DNA of 64,000 nucleotides from Candidatus Latescibacterota bacterium (GTDB taxonomy: Bacteria; JAAXHH01), in NCBI GenBank assembly GCA_012270975.1, contig JAAXHH010000141.1, positions 531,089 through 595,088 on the forward strand, given 5' to 3'. Each line of letters opens with the position of its first letter. The stretch's first letter is position 1. Shown piece after piece: positions 1 through 8,186 of this stretch. Both the position numbers and the translations under genes were made by a program. Below the pieces are notes generated by a model. The model ran no database searches. It had not been told where the DNA came from and saw only the letters and a list, made by a program, of their open reading frames with translations.

Positions 1-340
1 TCCGGTCGATGATATGCTGGGGACCTTCTCCCGTAATCTGGGAAAGCTGAACGGCCAGGTTTCCGACGTCGGATCTGTCGAACCGGTCCCAGTCGAGATC
101 CTGGATGCCAAAGGAGTCGAACTCGACGCTCAGCGCCAGGGCATTCCCGTTGCGATCGAAGATACGGCCCCGGCGGGGATCGATGGTGACGACCCGGTGC
201 TGCTGGTCACGCGCCCGCTGCCTGTAGGTCTCGCCGTCGCGAATCTGAATCAGTGCGATACGAATCCCGAGCCCCGCACACAGGACCGCACCGACCACGG
301 CCAGGAGGGTCAGCCTGCGTATACAGGATTTCGCGACCAT
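1..340 (-). CDS. ftsI: Penicillin-binding protein / FtsI, N-terminal part (cut by window edge)
   Basis: The first 113 residues of a septal peptidoglycan transpeptidase are visible; the rest lies outside the window. Residues about 8-28 form one membrane anchor, followed by the class B PBP motif RRGRIFDRNGNALA at about residues 56-69, typical of the start of the dimerisation domain. The catalytic SxxK domain is not in view. The ATG at 340 has a GAGGAAT ribosome site just upstream, which overlaps the ftsL stop. Position directly after mraZ, rsmH and ftsL is the standard order of the division and cell wall cluster. FtsI rather than a sporulation homologue is inferred from this context. Confidence 0.9.
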   Translation of the reverse strand, partial: MVAKSCIRRLTLLAVVGAVLCAGLGIRIALIQIRDGETYRQRARDQQHRVVTIDPRRGRIFDRNGNALALSVEFDSFGIQDLDWDRFDRSDVGNLAVQLSQITGEGPQHIIDR

Positions 341-352
341 AACCGGTATTCC

Positions 353-775
353 TCATCGGGGATCCACTCGAGCCGTCGGAAAAGACGCCAGGATCAACGC
401 GTCATCCGTCGGTTTTCCCACTATCGCCCTCACGTCTGGTTCGGTGTGGGCCAAAGCCACTGCCGTGTCGACCGCGTCCATGGCCACCACCTGTCCGACC
501 GCCGCATGGTCCAGTTCGAAACGATTCATTGCCATGGTTTCGTTCCGGAGCTGTTCCGCGAGTCGAACGATACGCACGTGCAGGTAAGCGCTTTCCTTCT
601 TCAGGGCTTCCTTCTGGTGCTCCAGCTGGAGGATCTCCCGCATCAGTACCCTGGTTTCCACCTGGTGCCAGATGTAGCCCATACTCAACGATGTCGCGAG
701 CGCAATCGTTCCTATCCAGCTGATCAACTGTCCCATGTAAGCGTGATCGCTGCGGAATCTTAAAGCGGATTTCAT
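353..775 (-). CDS. ftsL: Cell division protein FtsL-like
   Basis: This is a 140-residue bitopic membrane protein. A short cytoplasmic N terminus is followed by one membrane segment at about residues 15-34. A charged, leucine-rich stretch at about 42-80 looks like a coiled coil, as expected for FtsL, which forms a complex with FtsB and FtsQ and helps activate FtsW/FtsI at the septum. FtsL sequences diverge strongly, so the call rests on size, topology and its place between rsmH and ftsI. A GGAGAGG site precedes the ATG at 775. The tail of about 50 residues after the coiled coil is somewhat long for the family. Confidence 0.8.
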   Translation of the reverse strand: MKSALRFRSDHAYMGQLISWIGTIALATSLSMGYIWHQVETRVLMREILQLEHQKEALKKESAYLHVRIVRLAEQLRNETMAMNRFELDHAAVGQVVAMDAVDTAVALAHTEPDVRAIVGKPTDDALILASFPTARVDPR

Positions 776-811
776 ATCGGGCCTCTCCGGTCGAATGCAG
801 TGGTGCGAATA

Positions 812-1801
812 TCAGGATATGGGATCGTCGTTCGGCAAGCGTTCAATCATTCGAAACCTGGCACTTCGGGCCCTTGGATTTGCCGTGACCTCTTCCCGTG
901 ACGCCACGACGGGCCTTTTCGTGTGCAGCACGGCGACACGCTCGTGCCGGCACACGCATTGCGGAAGGCCGGGGGGGCAAATGCAGTCCGAAGCCCAGGT
1001 TTCGAACGTCCGCTTGACCATGCGATCCTCTAATGAATGATAGGAGATGACCCCGAAACGACCCCGGTTGCTCAACAGGGGAAGCACGGTGTCCAACGCC
1101 GTTTTCAATCTGTCCAGTTCCTTGTTGACTGCAATTCGAAACGCCTGGAATACCCGGGCGCAGGACTTGGTCGCCCACCGCCGGCGGACCGCGGATCTGA
1201 TCGTCTCAGCCAGCCGGCCGGTGGAGGTCAGCGGCGCTTCCGCGCGGGTCCTGACGATCGCGTTCGCGACGCTGCGCGCCTGCCGCTCCTCGCCGTATTC
1301 CCGTATGATCCGCTCGATTTCATCCCTGGTGCTTCCGTTGACGATATCGGCCGCGGTATACGGCGCTCCCCGGTCCATGCGCATGTCGAGCGGACCTTCC
1401 GCCTGGAATGAAAAACCGCGGCCGGGCGTGTCGATCTGGTGGGAAGACACACCCAGGTCCAGCAGCACGCCGTCCACCCGGGAGACGCGTTCCGTGTCCA
1501 GGACGGACGCCAGCTCTGTAAACTCGCGATGCATGACTTTTGCCCGGGGGTCTCCGCCGCCCGCGATTCTCGCACGGGATACGCTGACCGCTTCAGGATC
1601 CCTGTCCAGCCCGATCAGCCGTCCGGATTCGTCAAGCCGGTCAAGGATGGCGCGCGCATGGCCGCCTCCCCCTATGGTACCATCCACGTATACACCGCTT
1701 TTATTCCAAACGAGCATTTCGGCTACCTTCCCGGCAAGAACGGGAACATGAATGTACGTATCTGCCAGACCCATGGTCATTCCGCGGCCGAACGGCCTCA
1801 T
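812..1801 (-). CDS. rsmH: 16S rRNA (cytosine(1402)-N(4))-methyltransferase RsmH
   Basis: RsmH (MraW) methylates N4 of C1402 in the decoding centre of 16S rRNA using S-adenosylmethionine. The N terminus carries the family-typical HVPVL segment and the SAM-binding VDGTIGGGGHA loop at about residues 40-50; DLGVSSHQID near 117 and the C-terminal SYHSLEDR motif are also family signatures. At 329 residues it is slightly longer than the usual 300-320. Starting at the internal ATG at 1774 (MGLADTY) would give 320 and is a reasonable alternative. It lies 10 bp downstream of mraZ and is surely cotranscribed with it. Confidence 0.96.
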   Translation of the reverse strand: MRPFGRGMTMGLADTYIHVPVLAGKVAEMLVWNKSGVYVDGTIGGGGHARAILDRLDESGRLIGLDRDPEAVSVSRARIAGGGDPRAKVMHREFTELASVLDTERVSRVDGVLLDLGVSSHQIDTPGRGFSFQAEGPLDMRMDRGAPYTAADIVNGSTRDEIERIIREYGEERQARSVANAIVRTRAEAPLTSTGRLAETIRSAVRRRWATKSCARVFQAFRIAVNKELDRLKTALDTVLPLLSNRGRFGVISYHSLEDRMVKRTFETWASDCICPPGLPQCVCRHERVAVLHTKRPVVASREEVTANPRARSARFRMIERLPNDDPIS

Positions 1802-1811
1802 GGGTGGAACA

Positions 1812-2252
1812 TCAGACGAACAGGGACTCCGCGATCGATTCGTACGTATGCCCCGATTCGTTCATCACCTTCTCGTACTCCTCGGGACTCCAGAGTTCGA
1901 AGTGGTCAAGCGTTCCGACGATCAGTACCTCGGTTTCGATGCCGGCGAGTTCGATCAGTTGCCGGGGCAGTGCGATGCGCCCCTGCTTGTCCATGGAAAC
2001 AGCCACTGCCTGTGACGAGAGCATCCTGATGAATATCCGCGTGTTCTGCCTGGTGACGGGCAGTTCGCGCAGGCGGGTGTCGATCTGTTCCCATTCGTCG
2101 ATTGGATAGACAAAGAGGCATCCGTCGAGTCCCCGCGTAATGATCAGCGTGTCATCCTCGTCGGTCCGGATATGCTTGCGGAACTTCACAGGCACATTCA
2201 CCCGGCCTTTATGGTCCACGGTGTACGTGTATGAACCCAGGAAGTTGACCAT
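1812..2252 (-). CDS. mraZ: Transcriptional regulator MraZ
   Basis: MraZ is an AbrB-fold DNA-binding protein that forms a ring and represses its own division/cell wall operon. The protein has two SpoVT/AbrB-like halves, seen as DHKGRVNVP near residue 14 and the matching DKQGRIALPRQL near residue 88. The ATG at 2252 was chosen because an AGGGAG site lies 7 bp upstream and it gives 146 residues, the usual length. An upstream in-frame ATG at 2285 lacks a good ribosome site. Three AGTGGG repeats about 100 bp upstream are its expected operator. Confidence 0.96.
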   Translation of the reverse strand: MVNFLGSYTYTVDHKGRVNVPVKFRKHIRTDEDDTLIITRGLDGCLFVYPIDEWEQIDTRLRELPVTRQNTRIFIRMLSSQAVAVSMDKQGRIALPRQLIELAGIETEVLIVGTLDHFELWSPEEYEKVMNESGHTYESIAESLFV

Positions 2253-2348
2253 CCGCGATCTCCCTGAATACAAAGGAGTTAACACCTTAACCTGAGGTGT
2301 TTATTCAGGAATACTATACAAGTGTTTGGTAGTTAAGGTGTTCTGTGA

Positions 2349-2374
2349 CCCACTTTGTCCCACTTTTACCCACT
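2349..2374 (-). promoter_or_regulatory. MraZ operator: three AGTGGG repeats, 10 bp apart
   Basis: Read on the minus strand, AGTGGG occurs three times at an exact 10-bp period, so the copies lie on one face of the helix. This matches the known MraZ box of TGGGN repeats separated by 5 bp. The array starts immediately downstream of the -10 box and covers the likely transcription start, as expected for autorepression of mraZ-rsmH-ftsL-ftsI. Confidence 0.9.
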
Positions 2375-2403
2375 ATACTACATTGCGCCCCCCATGTTGT
2401 CAA
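2375..2403 (-). promoter_or_regulatory. Sigma70 promoter of the mraZ cluster
   Basis: A perfect -35 TTGACA (2398-2403) is separated by 17 bp from a -10 TAGTAT (2375-2380). Transcription would begin near 2368, inside the MraZ repeats, leaving a leader of about 115 nt before the mraZ ATG. Confidence 0.85.
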
Positions 2404-2735
2404 CAAAAAATAGACTTACATCGATTTTCTTTACCTTTGGATAAGGAAAACCCTGTAACTCCAAGTGTTCAAAAGACCTATATAAATGTTGATACACATC
2501 ATATGTTGACACCATATACCATGGTAATTCGCCCAGGCAGCACTATATGGCGCCGTAAGCGCAGAAAGTCCGCCGGGAGGCGACAATCTCCTCACCGCGA
2601 AGCTGTTATCCAGTCTTTCGTTGAAAAAAATGCGAGGGGTCTTGCTATGACCGGTATATACGGGCCATGTACCGCAAGGCAGGCCGGCTTGCCGGCGCCC
2701 TCCGGCCTGCTTTCCCATGATAGGCCCGGGTGGGC
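2404..2735. other. Gene-poor gap between mraZ promoter and proC, with hairpins
   Basis: No convincing gene is present in these 332 bp. The part nearest the mraZ promoter (about 2404-2520) is markedly A+T-rich compared with the rest of the window. At the proC end there are two inverted repeats: GCAGGCCGG at 2679-2687 pairs with CCGGCCTGC at 2702-2710, and ATAGGCCC at 2720-2727 pairs with GGGCCTAT at 2732-2739, the second covering the proC stop codon. They may end the prfA-prmC-proC transcript, but no clear U tract follows. A structured RNA between 2540 and 2640 cannot be excluded. Confidence 0.4.
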
Positions 2736-3554
2736 CTATTTGCCGTCTCGAAGCTCTCTCGACCGCTGGGTGGCGGTTTCGACCGCGCTGATCAGCATGC
2801 TGCGCAATCCGCGGATTTCCAGGTCGTGTACCGCCGCGATGGTAGTGCCGCCCGGCGTCAGGACCTGGTCGCGCAGCACCGCGGGATGCTTGCCGGTCTC
2901 CTGAATCAGCCGCGCGGCGCCGAGTACGGTCTGGGCCGCGAGGTCCAGGGCGACGTCCCTGGGCAGGCCCATTTTCACGCCGCCGTCGGACAGCGCCTCT
3001 ATTACCATATATATATAGGCGGGACCGCTGCCGCTGAGTCCGGTTACGGCGTCCAGGAGATGTTCATTCACGAATACGACGCGTCCAACGGCCTGGAAGA
3101 TCCGGGCAGCCATCTGCTTGTGCTCTTCGCCGGCGTACTTGCCCGGCGAAATGGCGGCGGCCCCTTCGTCCACCAGCGAGGCGATGTTCGGCATCACGCG
3201 GACGACGGGATTCTCGGTGCGTAACATTTCGGTGATCCCCGAAGTCGTCACGCCAGCCGCGATCGTGATCAGCAGTTGATCGGGACGGAGGGCGTCGCGT
3301 ACCTGGTCCACCACGCGCTCGATGGTCTGGGGCTTGAGGCAGATCATGACGATATCCGCTTCCCGTACCGCTTCTTGGTTGTCCGTGGTCCAGCGCACTT
3401 CCCATTGATCCGCCAGGTCCTTCAGATAGTCGGATCGCAGGCCGGTTATCACGATTTGATCCGGGGGAAAGAGATTCGCTCTTCGTATGCCTCCGAGCAG
3501 GCAGGATCCCATGTTTCCCGTTCCGAGTATCATGATGCGGCGGTTGTTAAGCAT
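2736..3554 (-). CDS. proC: Pyrroline-5-carboxylate reductase
   Basis: ProC catalyses the last step of proline synthesis, the NAD(P)H-dependent reduction of 1-pyrroline-5-carboxylate. The N terminus has the Rossmann dinucleotide motif ILGTGNMG; the C-terminal half has the family signature around SGSGPAYIYMVIEAL and LTPGGTTIA. The ATG at 3554 follows a GGAAGG site 7 bp upstream and gives 272 residues, normal for the family; the ATG at 3587 would overlap prmC. It follows prfA and prmC in the same direction with a gap of about 30 bp, so readthrough is likely. Confidence 0.95.
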   Translation of the reverse strand: MLNNRRIMILGTGNMGSCLLGGIRRANLFPPDQIVITGLRSDYLKDLADQWEVRWTTDNQEAVREADIVMICLKPQTIERVVDQVRDALRPDQLLITIAAGVTTSGITEMLRTENPVVRVMPNIASLVDEGAAAISPGKYAGEEHKQMAARIFQAVGRVVFVNEHLLDAVTGLSGSGPAYIYMVIEALSDGGVKMGLPRDVALDLAAQTVLGAARLIQETGKHPAVLRDQVLTPGGTTIAAVHDLEIRGLRSMLISAVETATQRSRELRDGK

Positions 3555-3583
3555 TATGCACCTTCCGGTCGGTGAAGCCGGGA

Positions 3584-4555
3584 TCACCCGGCGTAAATGG
3601 CGGACACGATACGGTCCAGGCCATTGTAATCCTTGACGATCCTCACGTTTCCATACACACCGCGGTCAGTCATTAAACGGGTCACGGCCCCGGACTGTTC
3701 CGCGCCGATCTCCAGCGCGATCATCCCGCCTTTCTTCAGGTAAGCCGGAGCCTGCTCTACGAGCGCGCGATGGCATTCCAGGCCGTCTTCGCCGCCGTTC
3801 AGCGCCAGCCGGGGTTCGAACTCGCGTATCTCCTCAGGCAGGCTGGCCATTTCATCGGAGGCGACATAGGGCGGGTTCGATACGATCAGGTCCAGCGCCG
3901 GGATGGAGGGAGCGTTCAGCGGTGCCAGCAGCGAACCCTTCCTGAAGGTGATCCGGCCGCGACGGTCCCGCAGCAGATTTTCGGCATTTCTACGCGCGAT
4001 GCCCAGGGCCTCATCGGAAACATCCGTGGCGTATCCCTCCGCGAACGGGCATTCCAGGGCGAGCGTTACCGCGAGGACTCCCGTGCCCGTACCGATATCC
4101 GCGAAACGCACGGGACGATCGAAAGGCGTTTCACCGGCCTTTCGAGGGCGGGCCTCCGTGGCCGGCTCCCCGGCCCTCCCGCGATGAAGCTCTTCCATAT
4201 AGGGCCGCACGTGGTCGACGATCCCTTCGGTCTCGGGCCGGGGGATCAGCACGGCGGGCGAAACCACGAACTCGCGTCCGTAGAACTCCGTGCTTCCCGT
4301 GAGATACTGGACGGGTTCCCCGTGCATTCTTCGGTTGACCAGCGCCGAAAAACGGGAAGATTCCAGCATATCGAGCCGTCTGTCATGATTCAGGTACAGG
4401 TCGAGGCGGCTCGACGCACACACCTTCCCGAGCAGCAGTTCCGACTCGACCCGGCTCGCGGGATTCGCCCGGCCTTCCAGCTTCCGGGCCGCCCAGTCTA
4501 CCGCCTGGAGCACGGTCGACGAGGCGGGGCATTCAAATCCGTTCATGGGACACAT
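3584..4555 (-). CDS. prmC: Release factor glutamine methyltransferase PrmC
   Basis: PrmC (HemK) uses SAM to methylate the glutamine of the GGQ loop in release factors RF1 and RF2. The N-terminal helical substrate-binding domain spans about residues 1-90. The methyltransferase domain has the SAM motif ADIGTGTG and the catalytic NPPY motif (IVSNPPYVAS). Length, 323 residues, is slightly above the usual 280-300 because of an insert rich in charged residues after HVRPYMEEL. It starts 7 bp after prfA, its substrate gene, a widely conserved pairing. The start could also be the ATG three codons downstream. Confidence 0.95.
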   Translation of the reverse strand: MCPMNGFECPASSTVLQAVDWAARKLEGRANPASRVESELLLGKVCASSRLDLYLNHDRRLDMLESSRFSALVNRRMHGEPVQYLTGSTEFYGREFVVSPAVLIPRPETEGIVDHVRPYMEELHRGRAGEPATEARPRKAGETPFDRPVRFADIGTGTGVLAVTLALECPFAEGYATDVSDEALGIARRNAENLLRDRRGRITFRKGSLLAPLNAPSIPALDLIVSNPPYVASDEMASLPEEIREFEPRLALNGGEDGLECHRALVEQAPAYLKKGGMIALEIGAEQSGAVTRLMTDRGVYGNVRIVKDYNGLDRIVSAIYAG

Positions 4556-4562
4556 CCAGGGA

Positions 4563-5645
4563 TCATGTCGACGTGAGCTGGGCCATCTTCTCCGCCCGTT
4601 CCGCCTCCGCCAGGGAATGCGTAATCTCTTCTATGCCGCCTTCCATGATCTGGTCGATCTTGTACAGGGTCAAGCCGATGCGGTGATCGGTGACCCTTCC
4701 CTGCGGGAAATTGTAGGTGCGGATTTTCTCGCTGCGGTCTCCTGTTCTCACCTGGGACCTGCGGCTGCTCGCCATTTCCGCTTCCTGTTCCTGGCGGGCC
4801 ATGTCAAGCAGGCGGGCCCGCAACACCTTCATGGCCTTGGCCTTGTTCTTATGCTGCGACTTCTCGTCCTGGCACGATACGACCAGGCCCGTCGGCACAT
4901 GGGTTATGCGCACCGCCGAGTCCGTCGTATTGACGCTCTGGCCGCCCGGACCGGAGGAACGGAAAACGTCGAAAACGAGATCTTTCTTCTCGTCGATCTC
5001 CACCTCCACATCCTCCGCTTCGGGAAGTATGACCACCGATGCGGCGGACGTGTGCACCCGGCCCTGCGTTTCCGTCACGGGGACCCGCTGCACGCGATGG
5101 ACGCCGCTTTCGTTCTTCAACCTGCCGTAGACGCCCTTGCCCTCGATCTGGAAAATGACCTCCTTCACGCCGCCCCTCTCGGCGCCATGGGAGTTCAGTA
5201 TCTCTGTCTTCCAGCCCAGGCTGTCCGCGTACCTGCTGTACATGCGGTACAGTTCCCCGGCGAATATCGCCGCTTCGTCGCCGCCCGTCCCCGCCCGGAT
5301 CTCGCAGATGATGTTCCGCTCGTCCTCGGGATCTCTGGGAACAAGCAACCGCGTGAGTTCTTCCTCGATAGCCGTCCTTTCCCGGTCCAGGCTTTCCACT
5401 TCGTCCCGGGCGAGTTCGGCCATGTCGGGATCGGCACCGGATTCCTGCAGCACCGACCGGGCCGATTCGAGGTCTTCAAGGACTTTCCGGTACACGCGAT
5501 ACTGATCGATCACCGGGGTCAGCTCGCGGTACTCCCGCCCGATTTCACGCAGTTTATTGGGATTCGTGGTTACGGCCGGATCTGCCAGTTGACGGTCGAG
5601 GGATTCGAATCGCCGGGCGATGTTTTCGAGTTGGTGGAGTAACAT
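4563..5645 (-). CDS. prfA: Peptide chain release factor 1
   Basis: RF1 recognises UAA and UAG stop codons in the ribosomal A site and triggers peptide release. The 360-residue length is standard. The central GGQ motif appears within [20 protein letters not shown]; its glutamine is the target of PrmC, encoded next to it. The N-terminal coiled-coil domain and the [15 protein letters not shown] segment are typical of the RF1/RF2 family, and the [15 protein letters not shown] regions favour RF1. Confidence 0.97.
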   Translation of the reverse strand: MLLHQLENIARRFESLDRQLADPAVTTNPNKLREIGREYRELTPVIDQYRVYRKVLEDLESARSVLQESGADPDMAELARDEVESLDRERTAIEEELTRLLVPRDPEDERNIICEIRAGTGGDEAAIFAGELYRMYSRYADSLGWKTEILNSHGAERGGVKEVIFQIEGKGVYGRLKNESGVHRVQRVPVTETQGRVHTSAASVVILPEAEDVEVEIDEKKDLVFDVFRSSGPGGQSVNTTDSAVRITHVPTGLVVSCQDEKSQHKNKAKAMKVLRARLLDMARQEQEAEMASSRRSQVRTGDRSEKIRTYNFPQGRVTDHRIGLTLYKIDQIMEGGIEEITHSLAEAERAEKMAQLTST

Positions 5646-5704
5646 GGAGGCACAGGAGGGGAAAGGGGAGAGGCGGCATCATACAATCGCGGACGACCTG
5701 GGCC

Positions 5705-5815
5705 GGCGTGTCTGCCGAGCAAGGGCGTGTCCGCCGGGCCTGAGCGTGTCTGCCGGACCAGGGCGGACCAGACGGCTAAAACCGTCAAAGCGGACCAGGC
5801 GAACAGGCGGACCAG
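5705..5815. repeat. Imperfect 19-bp tandem repeats and GCGGACCAG copies downstream of rpmE
   Basis: Three adjacent 19-bp units start at 5705, 5724 and 5743, each close to GGCGTGTCYGCCGRGCMWG. They run into copies of GCGGACCAG at 5763, 5790 and 5807. A small hairpin, GACGG/CCGTC with a 6-base loop (5771-5786), interrupts the second set. The array fills the gap between the rpmE stop and the prfA start, and looks like local slippage or duplication rather than coding sequence. Confidence 0.75.
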
Positions 5816-5831
5816 TAACATCGGCTGCGAC

Positions 5832-6035
5832 TTACTCGTCTATTCCGTACTTCCTGTTGAAACGTTCCACGCGGCCCGCGCTGTCGACCATTTTCTGCTT
5901 TCCGGTATAGAAGGGATGGCAGGCCGAACAAATCTCCACGTGGATCGTGTCGATCGTCGAGCGTGTCTGGAACGTATTGCCGCAGGCGCAGGTTACCGTT
6001 ATTTCCTTGTATTCCGGATGAATGCCGGTCTTCAT
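5832..6035 (-). CDS. rpmE: 50S ribosomal protein L31
   Basis: This 67-residue protein is bL31 of the large subunit. It is the zinc-binding (C+) type: cysteines 16 and 18 (CAC) and 36 and 39 (CSAC) form the metal site. The start [11 protein letters not shown] and the end [15 protein letters not shown] are family-typical. The ATG at 6035 follows an AAGGAG site; a longer frame upstream has no support. A near-perfect sigma70 promoter lies about 75 bp upstream, so the gene probably has its own transcript. Confidence 0.96.
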   Translation of the reverse strand: MKTGIHPEYKEITVTCACGNTFQTRSTIDTIHVEICSACHPFYTGKQKMVDSAGRVERFNRKYGIDE

Positions 6036-6107
6036 TTTGCTGACTCCTTGAGGTCTTCGGCCGGGAGAAACAGAATCGCCGGGCCGCCGGTTGAAAACGC
6101 GCTGGCA

Positions 6108-6136
6108 ATAATAGGCGAAGGGGCCGGGACTGTCAA
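6108..6136 (-). promoter_or_regulatory. Sigma70 promoter of rpmE
   Basis: On the minus strand -35 TTGACA (6131-6136), a 17-bp spacer and -10 TATTAT (6108-6113) form a near-consensus promoter. The predicted start is near 6101, about 65 nt before the rpmE ATG. It is the strongest promoter by sequence in this part of the window, fitting a ribosomal protein gene. Confidence 0.85.
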
Positions 6137-6176
6137 GCATCTTTTGCCCGTGCTCCGGCCTTCCGGGACAAATGAG

Positions 6177-6205
6177 TTGCCGGCACATGGCCGGCCCGTT
6201 ATATT
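6177..6205 (+). promoter_or_regulatory. Likely promoter of the ppiD-like gene
   Basis: TTGCCG (6177-6182), 17 bp, then TATATT (6200-6205) on the plus strand, about 75 bp before the start codon. The -10 is good, the -35 only fair. It is divergent from the rpmE promoter. Confidence 0.55.
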
Positions 6206-6280
6206 TACTTGTCTTTTTCGACTCGTTTCGAACTGCGCTGAAAGCACGACCGGTACATGTCCGTAAGGAGCGGTGGCAAG

Positions 6281-8101
6281 ATGGCCTTAATGAAACTACT
6301 GAGAGAGCGAACCCACGTCGTCATGATTATCCTTGTGATCGCCTTCGTGGGACTGATCGGCCTGGAATGGGGCGCCGACATGACGGGCAGGGGGCCGGGC
6401 GGACAAAACGCCGTGGGATCGATCAACGGCGAGGCGGTTTCCTACGAAGAAATCCGGTTTGAAGTGGAGCGACTGCAGGAGATCGACCGCCAGCAGCAGG
6501 GCGGAAGCCTGGACGAATTCAGGAGCCGGGAGATCATAAACGAGGTATGGGACCGGCGGATAGACCTCACGCTGCTGGAACAGAGCGTTCAAAGGCAGGG
6601 TATCGTCGTAACCGACGCCGAAATCCTCGAAGCGATTCGCACCAGTCCCCCGGAATACATCAGGCAGCAGGAGATGTTCCAGACGGACGGCGAATTCGAC
6701 CAGACCAAGTATCTGCAGGCGCTGAACGATCCGGCCGTCGAAGGCTGGGCCTACCTGGAAGACCAGTATCGCATGTCGCTGCCCCGGCAAAAGCTCATCA
6801 AACGGGTGATTTCGGGCGCCCGCGTAACGGACCTGGAAGTCCGGCAGGCCTTTGAGCAGCAGAACGAGCAGGTGACGGTCAGGTACCTCCTTTTCGATCC
6901 GGAAGACCAGGATGTGGAATCGGAATCGATTACCGATGACGACATCGCCGCGTACTACGCGGAGCATCCGGAAGCGTTCATGGAGGACGCCCGGGTTTCG
7001 CTGTCCTACGTCATGATTCCGAAGCAGCCGAGCGTGGCCGATTCCCAGCGAGTCGAACGGCAGATCAACGAGCTCTATGACCAGCTCGCGGACGGCGCTG
7101 ATTTCGAAACCCTGGCCAGAGACTTCTCCGAGGACATGTCCAATGCCGCGGACGGCGGAGACCTGGGGTTTTTCGGCAGAAACACCATGGTCCCGGAATT
7201 CGAAGCGGTCGCCTTCGAAACGCCGCCCGGAACTATCGCCAGACCCGTGAAAACGCAATTCGGCTGGCATATCATCCGGGTGGAGGAAACAGCGGTCAGG
7301 GACGGCGATGAACAGGTCAGCGCCCGTCATATACTATTGAAGACCGTTACCGGCCAGCAGACCCTGAATACCCTGAACGAGCAGGCGAGGCAGCTTCGGA
7401 ACCAGGCGCTCGAAAGCAACCTGGAGGAAGCCGCCCGAAGCATGCCGGATTCCCTGGCGATCGAGACTACAGGATATTTCACCGACCGGCCCGACGGGTT
7501 CATCCCCGGCATCGGTTACCTGGCCGGCGCCTCGTCCTTCGCCTTCGGATCTGATCCCGGCGAGATCGGCGAAGTGCTGGAGAACGCCAACGGCTTTTAC
7601 GTCCTTGCGAACGCGGGGGAAGAGCCGTCCGGCGTGCTGCCCCTCGAGGAGGTGGAGTTGCGTATCCGATCTATCCTCGTGCGAAATGGCAAGATGGAAA
7701 AGGCCAGGTTGCAGGGAGAAGAGGTCAGGGCGGGCCTCGCGGGCGGCAACCTTGACGCGTTGACCGGGGAGTGGACGGACCGGGTCGCCACCACGGATCC
7801 CATCACCCGGCAACAGGCCTTCATTCCCCGAATCGGCCAGGATCTGGCTTTCATCAGGGGCGCTTTTCAACTGGCCGGGACCGGTACGCTGAGTGAATTG
7901 GTCGAAGGGGAGCGGGGTTACTACCTGATTCAACTGGAAACCAGGGCGCCGATCGACGAATCAACCTATGAAATGATGAAGGAAAGCCTGAAACGGCAAC
8001 TCCTGCTTCAGAAGCAGAACCAGTTGTACCAGGAATGGCTGTCCAATCTGCGTGAAGACGCGGACATCGAGAACAACCTGAGGTCCTTCTTCGCGATATA
8101 A
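6281..8101 (+). CDS. Membrane-anchored peptidyl-prolyl isomerase (PpiD/SurA-like)
   Basis: This 606-residue protein most resembles PpiD, a periplasmic folding chaperone anchored in the inner membrane. A short cytoplasmic N terminus precedes a membrane segment at about residues 12-30. A SurA_N-type chaperone region spans about 40-220. A parvulin rotamase domain lies at about 237-337, with family features [24 protein letters not shown] and [11 protein letters not shown] second, degenerate rotamase-like repeat follows at about 347-470. The ATG at 6281 has AAGGAG 10 bp upstream and was preferred to the ATG at 6257, which lies before that site. It stands alone, convergent with the phosphohexomutase gene. 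Confidence 0.88.
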   Translation: MALMKLLRERTHVVMIILVIAFVGLIGLEWGADMTGRGPGGQNAVGSINGEAVSYEEIRFEVERLQEIDRQQQGGSLDEFRSREIINEVWDRRIDLTLLEQSVQRQGIVVTDAEILEAIRTSPPEYIRQQEMFQTDGEFDQTKYLQALNDPAVEGWAYLEDQYRMSLPRQKLIKRVISGARVTDLEVRQAFEQQNEQVTVRYLLFDPEDQDVESESITDDDIAAYYAEHPEAFMEDARVSLSYVMIPKQPSVADSQRVERQINELYDQLADGADFETLARDFSEDMSNAADGGDLGFFGRNTMVPEFEAVAFETPPGTIARPVKTQFGWHIIRVEETAVRDGDEQVSARHILLKTVTGQQTLNTLNEQARQLRNQALESNLEEAARSMPDSLAIETTGYFTDRPDGFIPGIGYLAGASSFAFGSDPGEIGEVLENANGFYVLANAGEEPSGVLPLEEVELRIRSILVRNGKMEKARLQGEEVRAGLAGGNLDALTGEWTDRVATTDPITRQQAFIPRIGQDLAFIRGAFQLAGTGTLSELVEGERGYYLIQLETRAPIDESTYEMMKESLKRQLLLQKQNQLYQEWLSNLREDADIENNLRSFFAI

Positions 8102-8186
8102 CGGCATCCTCTGTATTTTCGGCCATCCGCGGATACCATCCACACCGGTCCGGCCGGCTCCGGCAGGCGTCACCGGGTGAAGCGCG

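Noticed and set aside
2431-2718. A 95-codon frame on the minus strand between mraZ and proC
   Set aside because: No ribosome site, no family features, and it runs through the inverted repeats.
8102-8186. Terminator between the convergent ppiD-like and phosphohexomutase genes
   Set aside because: GC-rich inverted segments are present, but no stable stem followed by a T tract could be defined.
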